Origin: Pandoraea communis
GTDB lineage: Bacteria > Pseudomonadota > Gammaproteobacteria > Burkholderiales > Burkholderiaceae
Assembly: GCF_902459745.1 (NCBI RefSeq)
Contig: NZ_CABPSJ010000001.1
Location: 806,001-870,000 of the forward strand
Length of the DNA: 64,000 nucleotides
Direction of reading: 5' to 3'
Position numbers and translations under genes: made by a program. Positions 18,771-27,642 of this stretch are shown piece after piece; the first letter of the stretch is position 1, and each line of letters begins with the position of its first letter. The notes beneath the pieces are model-generated. The model had not been told where the DNA came from. It made no database searches and worked only from the letters and a program-made list of their open reading frames with translations.

Positions 18771-18791
18771 AATTGCAACTGAGTTGCAATT
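18771..18791. promoter_or_regulatory. Perfect 21-bp palindrome, likely Zur operator
   Basis: Two 10-bp arms, AATTGCAACT (18771-18780) and AGTTGCAATT (18782-18791), flank a single G. The site ends 10 bp before the DUF2946 start codon, where a bound repressor would block transcription. The core TGCAAC-N3-GTTGCA recurs upstream of zur at 21484-21498. Length and symmetry suit a Fur-family dimer. Confidence 0.65.
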
Positions 18792-18892
18792 CTGCCATAA
18801 AGCCCTCTAGGCCGCGAGCGCTACCTTGCGTTGCGTGCAGGCGACAGTGCGAGGCTGGCGTCGCGTGGTCGACCGGCCGGCATCAAGATGGG

Positions 18893-18926
18893 CAACAAAA
18901 AAGGCATGTCGTGAAGACATGCCTTT
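18893..18926 (-). terminator. dksA terminator
   Basis: An 11-bp perfect stem (arms 18900-18910 and 18916-18926, loop 5 nt) is followed on the minus strand by seven T residues. It lies 70 bp beyond the dksA stop and separates dksA from the DUF2946 gene. Confidence 0.85.
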
Positions 18927-18996
18927 AGCAAACCGAGGGGCCCGACTGACAAACTTGCCGCCACCGCGCGGCATCGGGCCGGATTGCGTGATGCGA

Positions 18997-19671
18997 TCAG
19001 TCGCCGAACAGCTTTTGACGCAGTTCGCGACGTTCCTGCGCTTCGAGCGACAGGGTAGCCGTCGGGCGGGCAAGCAGACGCGGAATGCCGATCGGCTCAC
19101 CGGTTTCCTCGCACCAGCCATACTCGCCGGAATCGATGCGGGCGAGCGATTGCTGCACCTTCTTCAGCAGCTTGCGTTCACGATCACGGGTACGCAGTTC
19201 AAGTGCGTGCTCTTCTTCGATCGTGGCGCGGTCAGCCGGGTCCGGGACGAGAATGGTTTCCCGAAGGTTCTCGGTCGTTTGACCGGCATTGCGCAGAATG
19301 TCAGCTTGCAGAGTTTCCAGACGATCCTTGAAGAAGGCGAGTTGATCTTCATTCATGTAGTCCTTCTCGCCCATCTTCAGAATTTCGGCCTCGGTCAAAA
19401 GTCTTTTCTTGCTCATGGGTTTTTGTGGCGTCTCTTTCGGATAGTCCGGCGACGCCCCTGCAGCAGATGGGACGTCTTGCTTACCGGCGATGCCGCGGGC
19501 GGCTTCTTGGGTTACGTTCCTGCCGGACGATTGGGGCGCGGCCTTTTTGGCGGCGACCTTCTCGCCCGTCTTCGATTTGCCTGCTGGAGCACGCTTGGCA
19601 CCCGCATCCGGCGCCGGGTCAGACCGGCGCGTGGGGCGTGCGGTGGCAGTCTTGCGAGAGGCGGTGGCCAT
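18997..19671 (-). CDS. dksA: RNA polymerase-binding factor DksA with incomplete zinc finger and N-terminal extension
   Basis: The last 139 residues are a full DksA: the coiled coil and tip region NAGQTTENLRETILVPDPAD and the C-terminal globular part. DksA binds the secondary channel of RNA polymerase and works with ppGpp. Of the four zinc cysteines of E. coli DksA only one remains (WCEETG); the others read T, S and A. Such forms are known to fold without zinc. The ATG at 19671 has gggag at good spacing and gives 224 residues with an 85-residue Ala/Lys/Pro/Arg-rich N-terminal extension. The ATG at 19416 gives the usual length but has a weak ribosome site. It lies between cobW and the DUF2946 gene. 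Confidence 0.88.
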   Translation of the reverse strand: MATASRKTATARPTRRSDPAPDAGAKRAPAGKSKTGEKVAAKKAAPQSSGRNVTQEAARGIAGKQDVPSAAGASPDYPKETPQKPMSKKRLLTEAEILKMGEKDYMNEDQLAFFKDRLETLQADILRNAGQTTENLRETILVPDPADRATIEEEHALELRTRDRERKLLKKVQQSLARIDSGEYGWCEETGEPIGIPRLLARPTATLSLEAQERRELRQKLFGD

Positions 19672-19805
19672 GGCGGTGCTCCCCTGCCTACCCCCCGGAA
19701 TGCCGCGTCAATTCGCTGGCGACAGCCCAGTGGGCAGGTATTGTAACCGAATCATCGGAAAGCTCCGGTTAAGGGGTTTCCCGTTGATCGATTCGGCAGT
19801 CCCGT

Positions 19806-20867
19806 TCAGACCAGACAGCGCTCCAGCCCTTGCAGGATGATGTCTTTCGGCAGCTCGGCACCAATAAACACCATCTTGGTGTTCGGCGTCTCTCCGGGTT
19901 GCCATTTCGTGCCCACGTCACTACCCATCATCTGGTGCACGCCCTGGAACACGACCCGGCGGTCGATGCCGCGCATATTTAATACGCCTTTATAACGCAA
20001 TAAGCGTTCGCCGTACACCTGTAGGATGCTCCCGAGGAAATCCTCCAGCTTGGCCGGATCGAATGCCTTTTCGGTGCGGAAGACGAACGACTTGATGGCG
20101 TCGTCGTGATGCGCATGGTGGTGCCCGTGGTCGTGACCCTCGTGAGCGCATTGGCCATGATCGTGATCGCAGTGCGCGTGGTCATGGTCATGGTCGTGGT
20201 CGTGCGAGTGCTCGTCGGCGGCCAGGAAGTCCGGATCGATATCCAGCTTGTCGTTCAGGTTGAAGCCGTGGATATCGAAAATCTGCTTGAGGTCGGCCTG
20301 ACCGAAGTCGACCACCTGCTGCGGGGCGCGCGGGTTCATGTGCGCGAGACGATGTTTCAGATCGTGCAGCACCTCGGGCGTGACCAGATCGGCCTTGGTG
20401 ATGAACAGGCGGTCGGCAAAGCCCACCTGGCGCTGCACCACTTCGTGTTGATCGAGCTGTTGCGGGCCGTGTTTGGCGTCGACCAGCGTGATGATGGCGT
20501 CGAGCCGATAGGTGTCGGCCACTTCGTCGTCGATGAAGAAGGTCTGCGCCACCGGGCCGGGGTTGGCCAGGCCGGTCGTCTCGATCACCACGCGATCGAA
20601 CTGAATCTTGCCCGCATCGCGCTGGCTGTTCAGATCGGACAGGGCCTGCACCAGATCGCCGCGAATCGTGCAGCAGATGCAGCCATTGCTCATCTGCACG
20701 ATCTGCTCGGCGTTCTCCTGCACGAGGATGTCGTTATCGATGTTTTCTTCACCGAATTCGTTTTCGATGACGGCAATCTTCATGCCGTGCGCTTCGGTCA
20801 GGATGCGCTTGAGCAGCGTGGTTTTCCCGCTGCCGAGAAAACCGGTCAGGATGGTGACGGGGGTCAT
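19806..20867 (-). CDS. COG0523/CobW-family G3E GTPase, zinc metallochaperone type
   Basis: A 353-residue SIMIBI GTPase. The P-loop GFLGSGKTT is at 9-17, the family metal motif C63-x-C65-C66 is in NGCICC, and TKAD at 157-160 is the guanine-specificity motif. A long metal-binding run of alternating His/Asp with two Cys fills about 220-254 before the CobW C-terminal domain. Relatives (ZigA, YeiR, ZNG1) supply zinc to client proteins under starvation. It follows zur by 91 bp on the same strand and is probably in its operon. Vitamin B12 or nitrile hydratase roles of other CobW members are less likely in this setting. Confidence 0.88.
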   Translation of the reverse strand: MTPVTILTGFLGSGKTTLLKRILTEAHGMKIAVIENEFGEENIDNDILVQENAEQIVQMSNGCICCTIRGDLVQALSDLNSQRDAGKIQFDRVVIETTGLANPGPVAQTFFIDDEVADTYRLDAIITLVDAKHGPQQLDQHEVVQRQVGFADRLFITKADLVTPEVLHDLKHRLAHMNPRAPQQVVDFGQADLKQIFDIHGFNLNDKLDIDPDFLAADEHSHDHDHDHDHAHCDHDHGQCAHEGHDHGHHHAHHDDAIKSFVFRTEKAFDPAKLEDFLGSILQVYGERLLRYKGVLNMRGIDRRVVFQGVHQMMGSDVGTKWQPGETPNTKMVFIGAELPKDIILQGLERCLV

Positions 20868-20958
20868 GAATGCAATGTCCTGTTGTGAAGCGGCTTGCCC
20901 GTTGCCGCCTGAAAGTCACCCACTCTACCCGAGGTGACGAAAAGCGGCTTGGGACGCG

Positions 20959-21453
20959 TCAGTTGGGGGCGCCCGCGCACTGTGCGCAAGTGCCGTGAAT
21001 CAGCAGCTCGACCTGTTCGCCCACGAAACCCTTGGGCAGGCGCTTGAGTTCGCGCTCACTCAGTTGGGGATGCTGGGGCCAATCGTCAAGACAGAAGGTC
21101 CGGTGACAGCGTACACAGCGGAAATGACCGTGTTGCGTATGCGGACGCGGCGATGCGGCACGTTGCGGGTCGACATGCTCGGCCATGACGAAGCGGAAGA
21201 TCCGGTCGTCGCCCGCCTGCTTGATGGCCCACCCCTGCGCGACCAGCCAGTCGAGTACGCGGTAGGCCGTCACGCGGTCGAGCGGATCGGCGTCGGTGGC
21301 CAGATCGGCCAGCACTTCCTGATGAGTGAGCGGCCGGCCAGCCTTGAGCAGCAAGGCCAGCACACGCACACGCCCCGAGGTCACGCGGCCCGATTGCTCC
21401 TGCAAGCTTGTGCGCGCAGCTTCCAGATACGGTTGTAGTTGAGTAAGGCTCAT
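20959..21453 (-). CDS. zur: Fur-family zinc uptake regulator
   Basis: A 164-residue Fur-family repressor. The winged helix is seen at about 20-85 (LTHQEVLADL, DRVTAYRVLDWLVAQGW). The metal sites follow: HVDPQ, HTQHGHFRCVRCHRTFC with a CxxC pair, and the terminal CAQC pair that binds structural zinc. The run HGHFRCVRCHR resembles Zur rather than Fur or PerR. Immediate neighbours are a His-rich COG0523 GTPase and a ZnuD-like receptor. An imperfect copy of the palindrome found before the DUF2946 gene stands 28 bp before the start codon, suggesting autoregulation. Confidence 0.85.
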   Translation of the reverse strand: MSLTQLQPYLEAARTSLQEQSGRVTSGRVRVLALLLKAGRPLTHQEVLADLATDADPLDRVTAYRVLDWLVAQGWAIKQAGDDRIFRFVMAEHVDPQRAASPRPHTQHGHFRCVRCHRTFCLDDWPQHPQLSERELKRLPKGFVGEQVELLIHGTCAQCAGAPN

Positions 21454-21480
21454 GAATCGATTTAAGCACAGCGCCGCCAG

Positions 21481-21501
21481 CGCTGCAACCGAGTTGCAAA
21501 A
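21481..21501. promoter_or_regulatory. Imperfect Zur-like palindrome upstream of zur
   Basis: TGCAAC (21484-21489) and GTTGCA (21493-21498) are separated by CGA. In the 21-bp frame of the site at 18771-18791 the inner arms match and the outer bases differ. It lies in the gap between zur (minus) and the EamA gene (plus), close to zur. Confidence 0.55.
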
Positions 21502-21599
21502 GTGAGGACTCGGCCTCGAGCGTCGGAGGGACGGCTCGAAAGTGACTGAAAGTGTACGAGCAATGCGTCATACAATTGACACAAAAAACACCCCTTGCC

Positions 21600-22475
21600 A
21601 TGTCGCCCACCGCTCTCGCTCTAGTCGTTACCGCCGCATTCCTGCATGCCACATGGAATTTCCTCGCCAAACGCATCGACACGAGCGAAGGGGGCGGCCC
21701 GCAACTCGTCTTCCTCTATGCGCTGCTCACCGTCGTGCTCTACACGCCGCTGGCGCTGTTCTTCCTGATCGGTGCCGACGCCGGTTGGCCAACGGCACTC
21801 GGTTGGGTTGTCATCGCCGCCAGCGCCTTGCTGCACTATGGCTATACCCTGGTCTTGCAGCGCGGCTACCGGGTGGGCGATCTGTCGGTCGTCTACCCGC
21901 TCGCGCGCGGCACCGGGCCATTGCTGTCGTCGCTGGGCGCCATCGTGCTGCTGGGCGAACGCCCAGGCTGGCTGGCGCTCGCCGGCATCGGGCTCGTGGT
22001 GGGCGGCGTGCTGGTGATCGCCGGCGGCGAGCGCCTGTTCCGGCGCGGCAGCATGCATGCGGGCGCCGGCTGGGGCGTGCTGACGGGCGGATTCATCGCC
22101 GCATACACGCTGGCCGACGCCTACGCCATTCGTACGCTACTGCTCGCGCCGCTTGTCTATTACTACCTGGAGAACGTGCTGCGGGTGGTGCTCTCGGCCC
22201 CGATGGCGTGCTCGCGCCCTGCACGCATCGCCATGCTCTGGCAGTCGAACTGGCGCAAGATCGTGCTCATCTCGCTGATTTCGCCGATGTCCTACTTCCT
22301 GATACTCACCGCGCTCAAATACGCGCCGGTCTCGCACGTCGCCCCGGCGCGGGAGATGTCGATGATGGTCGCCGCGCTGCTGGGCGTACGTCTGCTGGGA
22401 GAAGGTGAGATGCACCGCCGCGTGGGCGGTGCCGTGCTGATCGCGTTGGGTGTGGTCGCATTGACGCTGGGCTGA
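21600..22475 (+). CDS. EamA/DMT-family transporter
   Basis: A 291-residue inner-membrane protein with about ten hydrophobic helices in two EamA repeats (for example ALVVTAAFLHATWNFLAKR at the start and SMMVAALLGVRLLGEGE near the end). These carriers move small metabolites or drugs; the substrate is unknown. The ATG at 21600 was chosen because the first transmembrane helix starts there, although the ribosome site is weak (no clear aggag). It is divergent from zur with the zinc-type palindrome between them, 98 bp from this start, so zinc control of this gene is possible but not shown. It converges on rlmI with a 19-bp gap. Confidence 0.78.
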   Translation: MSPTALALVVTAAFLHATWNFLAKRIDTSEGGGPQLVFLYALLTVVLYTPLALFFLIGADAGWPTALGWVVIAASALLHYGYTLVLQRGYRVGDLSVVYPLARGTGPLLSSLGAIVLLGERPGWLALAGIGLVVGGVLVIAGGERLFRRGSMHAGAGWGVLTGGFIAAYTLADAYAIRTLLLAPLVYYYLENVLRVVLSAPMACSRPARIAMLWQSNWRKIVLISLISPMSYFLILTALKYAPVSHVAPAREMSMMVAALLGVRLLGEGEMHRRVGGAVLIALGVVALTLG

Positions 22476-22494
22476 CGCCCACAATAGCGAGCAC

Positions 22495-23709
22495 TTACAT
22501 ACGCTGCAACCAAAGTCCCTTGAGGTATTCGCCCTCGGGGAATTGCGTGAGCATGGGGTGATCCATGCCAGCCGACAGGCGGCGCAGAATACGCGCGTCG
22601 ACACCGGCATCGACCGCTGCCCCCGCCACGATCTTCTGAAACAGCGCCGCGTCGATGGCGCCCGAGCACGAGTACGTCAGCAACTGACCGCCCGGACGCA
22701 GCAGGCGGAAACCCGCCATATTGATGTCCTTGTAGGCCCGGGCGGCACGATCAACGTGATGGGCCGACGGGGCGAACTTGGGCGGATCGAGCACGATCAT
22801 GTCGAACGTGCGTCCCTCTTCGCGCAAAGCGCGCAGGGTCTTGAAGACGTCGGCATCGCGCCACTCGGCGCGGTTGGCGTCGAAACCGTTGAGTTCGACG
22901 TTACGCGCGCCGATGGCCAGTGCCTCGCCCGACGAGTCGATGGACAGCACGCTCTGTGCGCCGCCCGCCAGCGCCGCCAGCGAAAAGCCGCCGGTGTAGC
23001 AGAAGCAATTGAGCACGTCGCTGCCCTTGGCCTGTTGCTGTACGAGCAAACGGTTGTCGCGCTGGTCGATGTAGAAGCCGGTCTTGTGTCCGTTGCGCAC
23101 GTCGACGTAATACTTCACGCCGCACTCGTATGTCGTCAGGAGGTCGGGCGCTTCCGGCGGCTCGGCGCCCGCCAGCACGCCGGTGATGCTCGGCAGGCCT
23201 TCGCGCTCGCGCACGGCGGCGTCGGAGCGCTCATAGACGTTCGGGCAACCGGTCGCGCCGGTGAGCGCGCGCGTGATCGCATCCTTCCAGGCTTCTACGC
23301 CCGCGGCCATGAACTGGCACACGATCTGGTCGGTCACCGGCGCGCCGGGGGCCGATTGATAGCGGTCGACGATCAGACCCGGCAGACCGTCGGCCTCGCC
23401 GAAGATCAGGCGCGTCGCGCCCGTGTCGTGCACCATCTGCTCGCGATAGGCCAGGGCCGCCGACACGCGACGTTTGAAGAACGCGTGATCGACCGGCTCG
23501 TTCTCGTCGAACGTCCACACGCGGGCACGGATGGCGGAGACCGGGCTGAACGCGGCGCGCGCGAGAAAGCGCCCGTCGGCGGCTCGCACCACGACCGTTG
23601 CGCCGGAAGCCGGCTTGCCGTCCACGCGCGCCACGGCGGTAGCGTAAATCCAGGGATGACGGCGCAGCAAGGACTTTTCTTTGCCGGGCTTGAGGGTCAA
23701 GGTGTTCAT
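22495..23709 (-). CDS. rlmI: 23S rRNA (cytosine-C5) methyltransferase, RlmI type
   Basis: A 404-residue class I SAM-dependent methyltransferase. An N-terminal PUA-like domain (about 1-75, LLRRHPWIYATAVARVDG) is followed by the Rossmann domain with NCFCYTGGFSLAALAGGA as the SAM loop, VLDPPKFAPS and the catalytic TYSCSGAI. RlmI methylates C1962 of 23S rRNA. The start at 23709 begins with MNTLTLKPGKEKSLLRRHPW, as in the family; the very long frame upstream is a shadow of xerC. It lies downstream of xerC on the same strand. Confidence 0.88.
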   Translation of the reverse strand: MNTLTLKPGKEKSLLRRHPWIYATAVARVDGKPASGATVVVRAADGRFLARAAFSPVSAIRARVWTFDENEPVDHAFFKRRVSAALAYREQMVHDTGATRLIFGEADGLPGLIVDRYQSAPGAPVTDQIVCQFMAAGVEAWKDAITRALTGATGCPNVYERSDAAVREREGLPSITGVLAGAEPPEAPDLLTTYECGVKYYVDVRNGHKTGFYIDQRDNRLLVQQQAKGSDVLNCFCYTGGFSLAALAGGAQSVLSIDSSGEALAIGARNVELNGFDANRAEWRDADVFKTLRALREEGRTFDMIVLDPPKFAPSAHHVDRAARAYKDINMAGFRLLRPGGQLLTYSCSGAIDAALFQKIVAGAAVDAGVDARILRRLSAGMDHPMLTQFPEGEYLKGLWLQRM

Positions 23710-23867
23710 GCGGGACGGACCAACGGTTGCAAACGGAATGGCGGCAAGTCGCGCGGGGCACGCGGCGGCGTCGCCTCGCGGGGGCGACGTCCGGCAAACG
23801 GACAACATGCGGGACTTACTGGGGAAGGACGCGATTCTACACTGAGTCGCACCGCCCGCCGCAAAGC

Positions 23868-24941
23868 TCAGGTCTTCTTGCGCGAGCGCGGATGCGCCTG
23901 ATCGTAGACCTTCGCGAGATGCTGGAAGTCGAGCTTCGTGTAGATCTGCGTGGTCGAAATATTGCTGTGGCCGAGCATCTCCTGCACGGCACGCAGATCG
24001 CCGGACGATTGCAGAACGTGCGTCGCGAACGAGTGACGCAACATGTGCGGGTGGACGTGGGTCGGCAACCCGGCCGCCAGTGCATGACGTGCCAGCCCCT
24101 GCTGAACCGCGCGCGCGCCGATACGTTTGCCGCGCGCCGAAAGAAAGAGGGCATGCGGCTCGGCCGTCGCCAGTGCCGTGCGCATGTCGAGCCAGAGCGA
24201 GAGCGCTTGCGCCGCCTTCTCGCCCACGGGCACACGACGGCGCTTGTTCCCTTTGCCGGTGACGACCACTTCGCGTTCGGGCAAGTCCAGCCAACTCGCG
24301 GATCGATAACCGTCGGCTTCCATATAGCGATGATCGAGCCCGGTCAGCTCCGACAGACGCAACCCCGACGAGTACAGCAGTTCGAACATCGCCCGGTTGC
24401 GAACGGCCTCGGCGGATGTGCCGCAGACGTACTCGACGAGCGCCGACGCCTGATCGGGCGACAGCGCCTTCGGCAACGGCTTGGGCTGTTTGGGGGCGCG
24501 CACCCCTTCGACAGGGTTGGCGGCCAGCGGGGTTCGCTGCGCGAGCCACGCGAAATAACCGCGCCACGCAGAGAGCTTGCGGGCAATCGAACGGCCGACG
24601 AGACCTTCGCTGTGCAACTGCATGGCAAAGCGGCGAATGTCGCCGTGCTGAAGCGATTCGAGCGAACGGCCGTGCGCCAGACGCTGCAACTGGCGCAGGT
24701 CGCGCGTGTAGTTCTCGAGGGTCAATGCCGCGAGCTTGCGCTCGCTGGCGAGCGAGGTGAGGTAGCGGCGAATGCCGGGTTCCAGCGGCGTGTCGGACAA
24801 CTCAGGCGTTTCCGCTTTGCCGGCACGCTCATGGACGCCGGCCGCCTTGGGCTTGCGGGCGTGAACCGGCGAGGGGCCGCCGGTTCGGGTGTTGGCTGCG
24901 GCCCCGTTGGTCGTGCGTGGCGATCGGGTCGACGTGACCAT
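23868..24941 (-). CDS. xerC: Tyrosine recombinase XerC
   Basis: A 357-residue site-specific recombinase that resolves chromosome dimers at dif with XerD. The catalytic set is complete: R195 (SGLRLSEL), K230 (VTGKGNKRR), H299 and R302 (HMLRHSFATH), H325 (GHSNIST) and Y334 (TQIYTK). It carries about 50 extra, low-complexity N-terminal residues before the core-binding domain. No ATG between 24941 and the conserved domain has a clearly better ribosome site, so the true start is uncertain. The order dapF-DUF484-xerC is the same as in E. coli (dapF-yigA-xerC), which supports XerC over XerD or an integrase. Confidence 0.93.
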   Translation of the reverse strand: MVTSTRSPRTTNGAAANTRTGGPSPVHARKPKAAGVHERAGKAETPELSDTPLEPGIRRYLTSLASERKLAALTLENYTRDLRQLQRLAHGRSLESLQHGDIRRFAMQLHSEGLVGRSIARKLSAWRGYFAWLAQRTPLAANPVEGVRAPKQPKPLPKALSPDQASALVEYVCGTSAEAVRNRAMFELLYSSGLRLSELTGLDHRYMEADGYRSASWLDLPEREVVVTGKGNKRRRVPVGEKAAQALSLWLDMRTALATAEPHALFLSARGKRIGARAVQQGLARHALAAGLPTHVHPHMLRHSFATHVLQSSGDLRAVQEMLGHSNISTTQIYTKLDFQHLAKVYDQAHPRSRKKT

Positions 24942-24996
24942 GAGGTGCCGGAAATGAAGTCGTCAGCTCGCCACGGACCCGGCGGGCATGAGTTGC

Positions 24997-25665
24997 TCAG
25001 TCGTCTGCGCGCAGCTTGCCGAGCGCCGCCCCCGCCAACTCGCCGATCTGCGTCAGGAAATCGGTCGCCATGCCTTCGTGGAAACGGCGGGCGTCTTCCG
25101 ACCCCATGACAAGCAGGCCGAAGATCGGACCGTCAGGCATTTGCGGATCGCGCAGCGCCAGCAATGCGACAGACGCCGGATCGCTCGACGCACCTAGCCA
25201 CGTCACCGCTTCGAAGCCGGTATTGGCGCCGCAATACGGCGTGGCCAGGCTCGACGCGAAGATCTTCACCTCTTCGCTCACGCTGCGGGCGAAGTCGGCG
25301 GGTTGATAGGGTGTGGCTACGTTCCAGAGACGCACTGCCGCAAACGGCACGTCGAAGACGTCGCGCAGACCCCGGGCGATCGCATCGGGCAGGGCATGAG
25401 GATCGCGCTCACTGAGCAGACCGAGGGTCCAGCGATGCAGTTTTGCCGAGATGTCGTCGTTTTCGTGACCATAGCGCATCAGTTCGGCGAGGCGTCGCTC
25501 GATCTGTTTGGTCTTCTCGCGCTGCATCTCGATCTGGCGCTCTTGCAGCGACACCGCACGCTGGCCGTGCGGGCTGGTGAGCCGCACACCGGCCAGCAAT
25601 TCGGCATGGCGCTCGAAGAAGTCGGGATGCGCGATCAGGTATTCCGCAATATCTCGGTCGTTCAT
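24997..25665 (-). CDS. DUF484 family protein
   Basis: A 222-residue protein that begins with the family signature MNDRDIAEYLIAHPDFFERH, has a coiled-coil stretch at about 45-75 (LQERQIEMQREKTKQIERRLAEL) and a GAF-like domain after it. The role of DUF484 (YigA) is unknown. The start at 25665 was chosen because the family begins there; the frame extends 16 codons earlier. It lies between dapF and xerC on the same strand, the conserved order in proteobacteria, so co-transcription is likely. Confidence 0.85.
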   Translation of the reverse strand: MNDRDIAEYLIAHPDFFERHAELLAGVRLTSPHGQRAVSLQERQIEMQREKTKQIERRLAELMRYGHENDDISAKLHRWTLGLLSERDPHALPDAIARGLRDVFDVPFAAVRLWNVATPYQPADFARSVSEEVKIFASSLATPYCGANTGFEAVTWLGASSDPASVALLALRDPQMPDGPIFGLLVMGSEDARRFHEGMATDFLTQIGELAGAALGKLRADD

Positions 25666-25816
25666 GAGTGTCCGTCTGCTGTTCGTCAACTGCTGCCAGC
25701 CGCCCTCGAGCACAAGGGTGGCCCGCGGCCGCCTGGGTCGCTAAATCAGAATCCGTGAGAAACCAATATCGTACTGCCCTGCGCTCCGGGCACCGCGCCG
25801 TCGCCGGCGTTTTACG

Positions 25817-26668
25817 TCAGATCTCGATCGTGCCTTCAAAGACCGTGGCGGCCGGCCCCGTCATGATGACCGGGCCGCTTGCGCCGTCCCAGTCGATGGT
25901 GAGCGTGCCGCCATGCGTTTCGACGGCCACGGGCGCGCTCAGCAGCCCGCGGCGAATGCCCGCCACCGCAGCCGCACACGCACCGGTGCCGCAGGCGAGC
26001 GTCTCGCCGGCACCGCGCTCGTACACGCGCAGACGCACCCGATGCTTGTCCACCACCTGCAGGAAACCGGCGTTCACGCGGCGCGGAAAGCGGGCGTGAC
26101 GCTCGATCAGCGGGCCGTCCGTCTCCACTGCGGCGGTATCGACGTTATCCACCACTTGCACGGCGTGCGGATTGCCCATCGAGACTACGGAAATCCACGT
26201 CGTCTTGCCAGCCACGTCGAGCGGCCAGAGCGTGTCGTCGCCTTCGCGGCGGCCTTCCAGACCACTGGCATCGAACGGCACGTCGGACGGTGTGAGGATC
26301 GGGGCGCCCATATCCACGCTGACCTGACCATCGTCGCGCATCGTCAGCGAAATCACGCCCTGCTGCACTTCGACGCGCACCGAGCGCTTGTCGGTCAAGC
26401 CCGTGTCGTGCACGAACTTCACGAAGCAGCGCGCGCCGTTACCGCAATGCTCCACCTCGCCGCCGTCGGCGTTGAAGATGCGGTAGCGGAAATCCACGCC
26501 CGGCAACGTCGAGTGTTCGACAAGCAAAAGCTGATCCGCGCCGACGCCAAAATGACGGTCGGCGAGCGCACGCCACTGTTCGGGCGTGAAATCGATGGTC
26601 TGCGAGATGCCGTCGATCACGACGAAGTCGTTACCGGCACCTTGCATCTTGGTGAATTTAAGCTTCAT
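25817..26668 (-). CDS. dapF: Diaminopimelate epimerase
   Basis: A 283-residue enzyme interconverting LL- and meso-diaminopimelate for lysine and peptidoglycan synthesis. The two catalytic cysteines are C75 in EHCGNGAR and C226 in LACGTGA. The N-terminus [17 protein letters not shown] is typical and fixes the start at 26668; the open frame runs further upstream without similarity. It lies downstream of lpxL and upstream of the DUF484 gene. Confidence 0.96.
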   Translation of the reverse strand: MKLKFTKMQGAGNDFVVIDGISQTIDFTPEQWRALADRHFGVGADQLLLVEHSTLPGVDFRYRIFNADGGEVEHCGNGARCFVKFVHDTGLTDKRSVRVEVQQGVISLTMRDDGQVSVDMGAPILTPSDVPFDASGLEGRREGDDTLWPLDVAGKTTWISVVSMGNPHAVQVVDNVDTAAVETDGPLIERHARFPRRVNAGFLQVVDKHRVRLRVYERGAGETLACGTGACAAAVAGIRRGLLSAPVAVETHGGTLTIDWDGASGPVIMTGPAATVFEGTIEI

Positions 26669-26712
26669 GCCCGCTATTGTAGTGGAGAAGATCGACGCGC
26701 ATCCGGCACCGG

Positions 26713-27609
26713 TCAATACACGCCCGGCTCGCCGGGCGGACGCGTCTTGAAGCGCTTGTGCACCCAGTAGTACTGCTCCGGCATCTTGAGAATCTGTTCT
26801 TCGAGGAACGCGTTCATGCGGCGCGCATCGGCGTCCGGGTCGCCGCTCGGGTAGTTTTCCCACACTGGGAACACCTTGAGACGGTAGCCCTTGTAATTAG
26901 GCAGCACCTCGCCGATGAACGGCAGGATCTGCGCCCGGCCAACTTCGGCGAGGCGAGAAACCGACGTCAGCGTGCAGGCCGGGACGCCGAAGAACGGCAC
27001 GAACGTCGAGTTTCGCGCGCCGTAGTCCATATCGGCCGCCAGCATGACCGGCTTGCCCTTACGGAACATACGCAGTACGTCGCGGGCACTGTCGCCGCGC
27101 GGGATCATTTCTGCGTCGAAACGGCCGCGCTGCTCGCGCGCCATGGCGTCGAACGCCGGGTTCGACATCGGCGTGTAGAGCGAGGCGCAAGGCCGGTGCA
27201 GCGAGTAATTGATGAACACCGAGCCCGCCTCGATGCCGACGAAGTGGAATCCGAGCAGGATCGTCGGCGGCATGTTCGGGTCGCGCAGATCGACCGCCGA
27301 GTCGAGTTCGATAAGCCGTTCAAGCTTCTTGCCGTCGGCGAACCATTGCACGCTGCGCTCCGCATAGCTGCGAATGGCGTGCACGAAAGACGCCTTGGCA
27401 ACGCGCTCGCGCGTCGCGTCGTCCCAATGGGGGAAACACAGACGCAAATTGGTGTGCACCACACGCTTGCGCGAGCTAGGAAGCGCGTAAAGCACCCGAC
27501 CCAGGCCGGCGCCGAAACGCGCGACCCAACTATAAGGGAGCAGATTCAGCCCGCGCAGCAGGCCAACGCTAAGGTAATAGCCGATGGACTTCTTGGGAGT
27601 AGTTGCCAT
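26713..27609 (-). CDS. lpxL: Lipid A biosynthesis acyltransferase (LpxL/HtrB family)
   Basis: A 298-residue inner-membrane-associated acyltransferase that adds a secondary acyl chain to lipid A. The catalytic H-x4-E motif is H122-FVGI-E127. An N-terminal hydrophobic region ([23 protein letters not shown], about 11-33) anchors it, and [15 protein letters not shown] near the C-terminus is typical. Whether it adds laurate, myristate or a hydroxy acid cannot be told. It is divergent from metK, and the metK -10 lies only 28 bp beyond this start codon, so the two promoters overlap. Confidence 0.9.
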   Translation of the reverse strand: MATTPKKSIGYYLSVGLLRGLNLLPYSWVARFGAGLGRVLYALPSSRKRVVHTNLRLCFPHWDDATRERVAKASFVHAIRSYAERSVQWFADGKKLERLIELDSAVDLRDPNMPPTILLGFHFVGIEAGSVFINYSLHRPCASLYTPMSNPAFDAMAREQRGRFDAEMIPRGDSARDVLRMFRKGKPVMLAADMDYGARNSTFVPFFGVPACTLTSVSRLAEVGRAQILPFIGEVLPNYKGYRLKVFPVWENYPSGDPDADARRMNAFLEEQILKMPEQYYWVHKRFKTRPPGEPGVY

Positions 27610-27636
27610 GTCGCCAGCAAAATTTCTTCAGGGGCG

Positions 27637-27642
27637 TATAAT
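27637..27642 (+). promoter_or_regulatory. Perfect -10 hexamer TATAAT, probable metK promoter
   Basis: TATAAT stands in the lpxL-metK gap. The -35 region at 15-18 bp spacing is poor (cagcaa), so an activator or another sigma contact may help. Transcription from here would give a leader of about 145-150 nt before the metK GTG. Confidence 0.5.

Noticed and set aside
20140-20215. Short direct repeats on the DNA level that could look like a tandem repeat or CRISPR-like array
   Set aside because: They code for the His/Asp-rich metal-binding stretch of the COG0523 GTPase in frame.
22495-24567. 690-codon minus-strand frame as one large gene
   Set aside because: Only the part from 23709 is RlmI; the upstream part is the xerC region read in the wrong frame.
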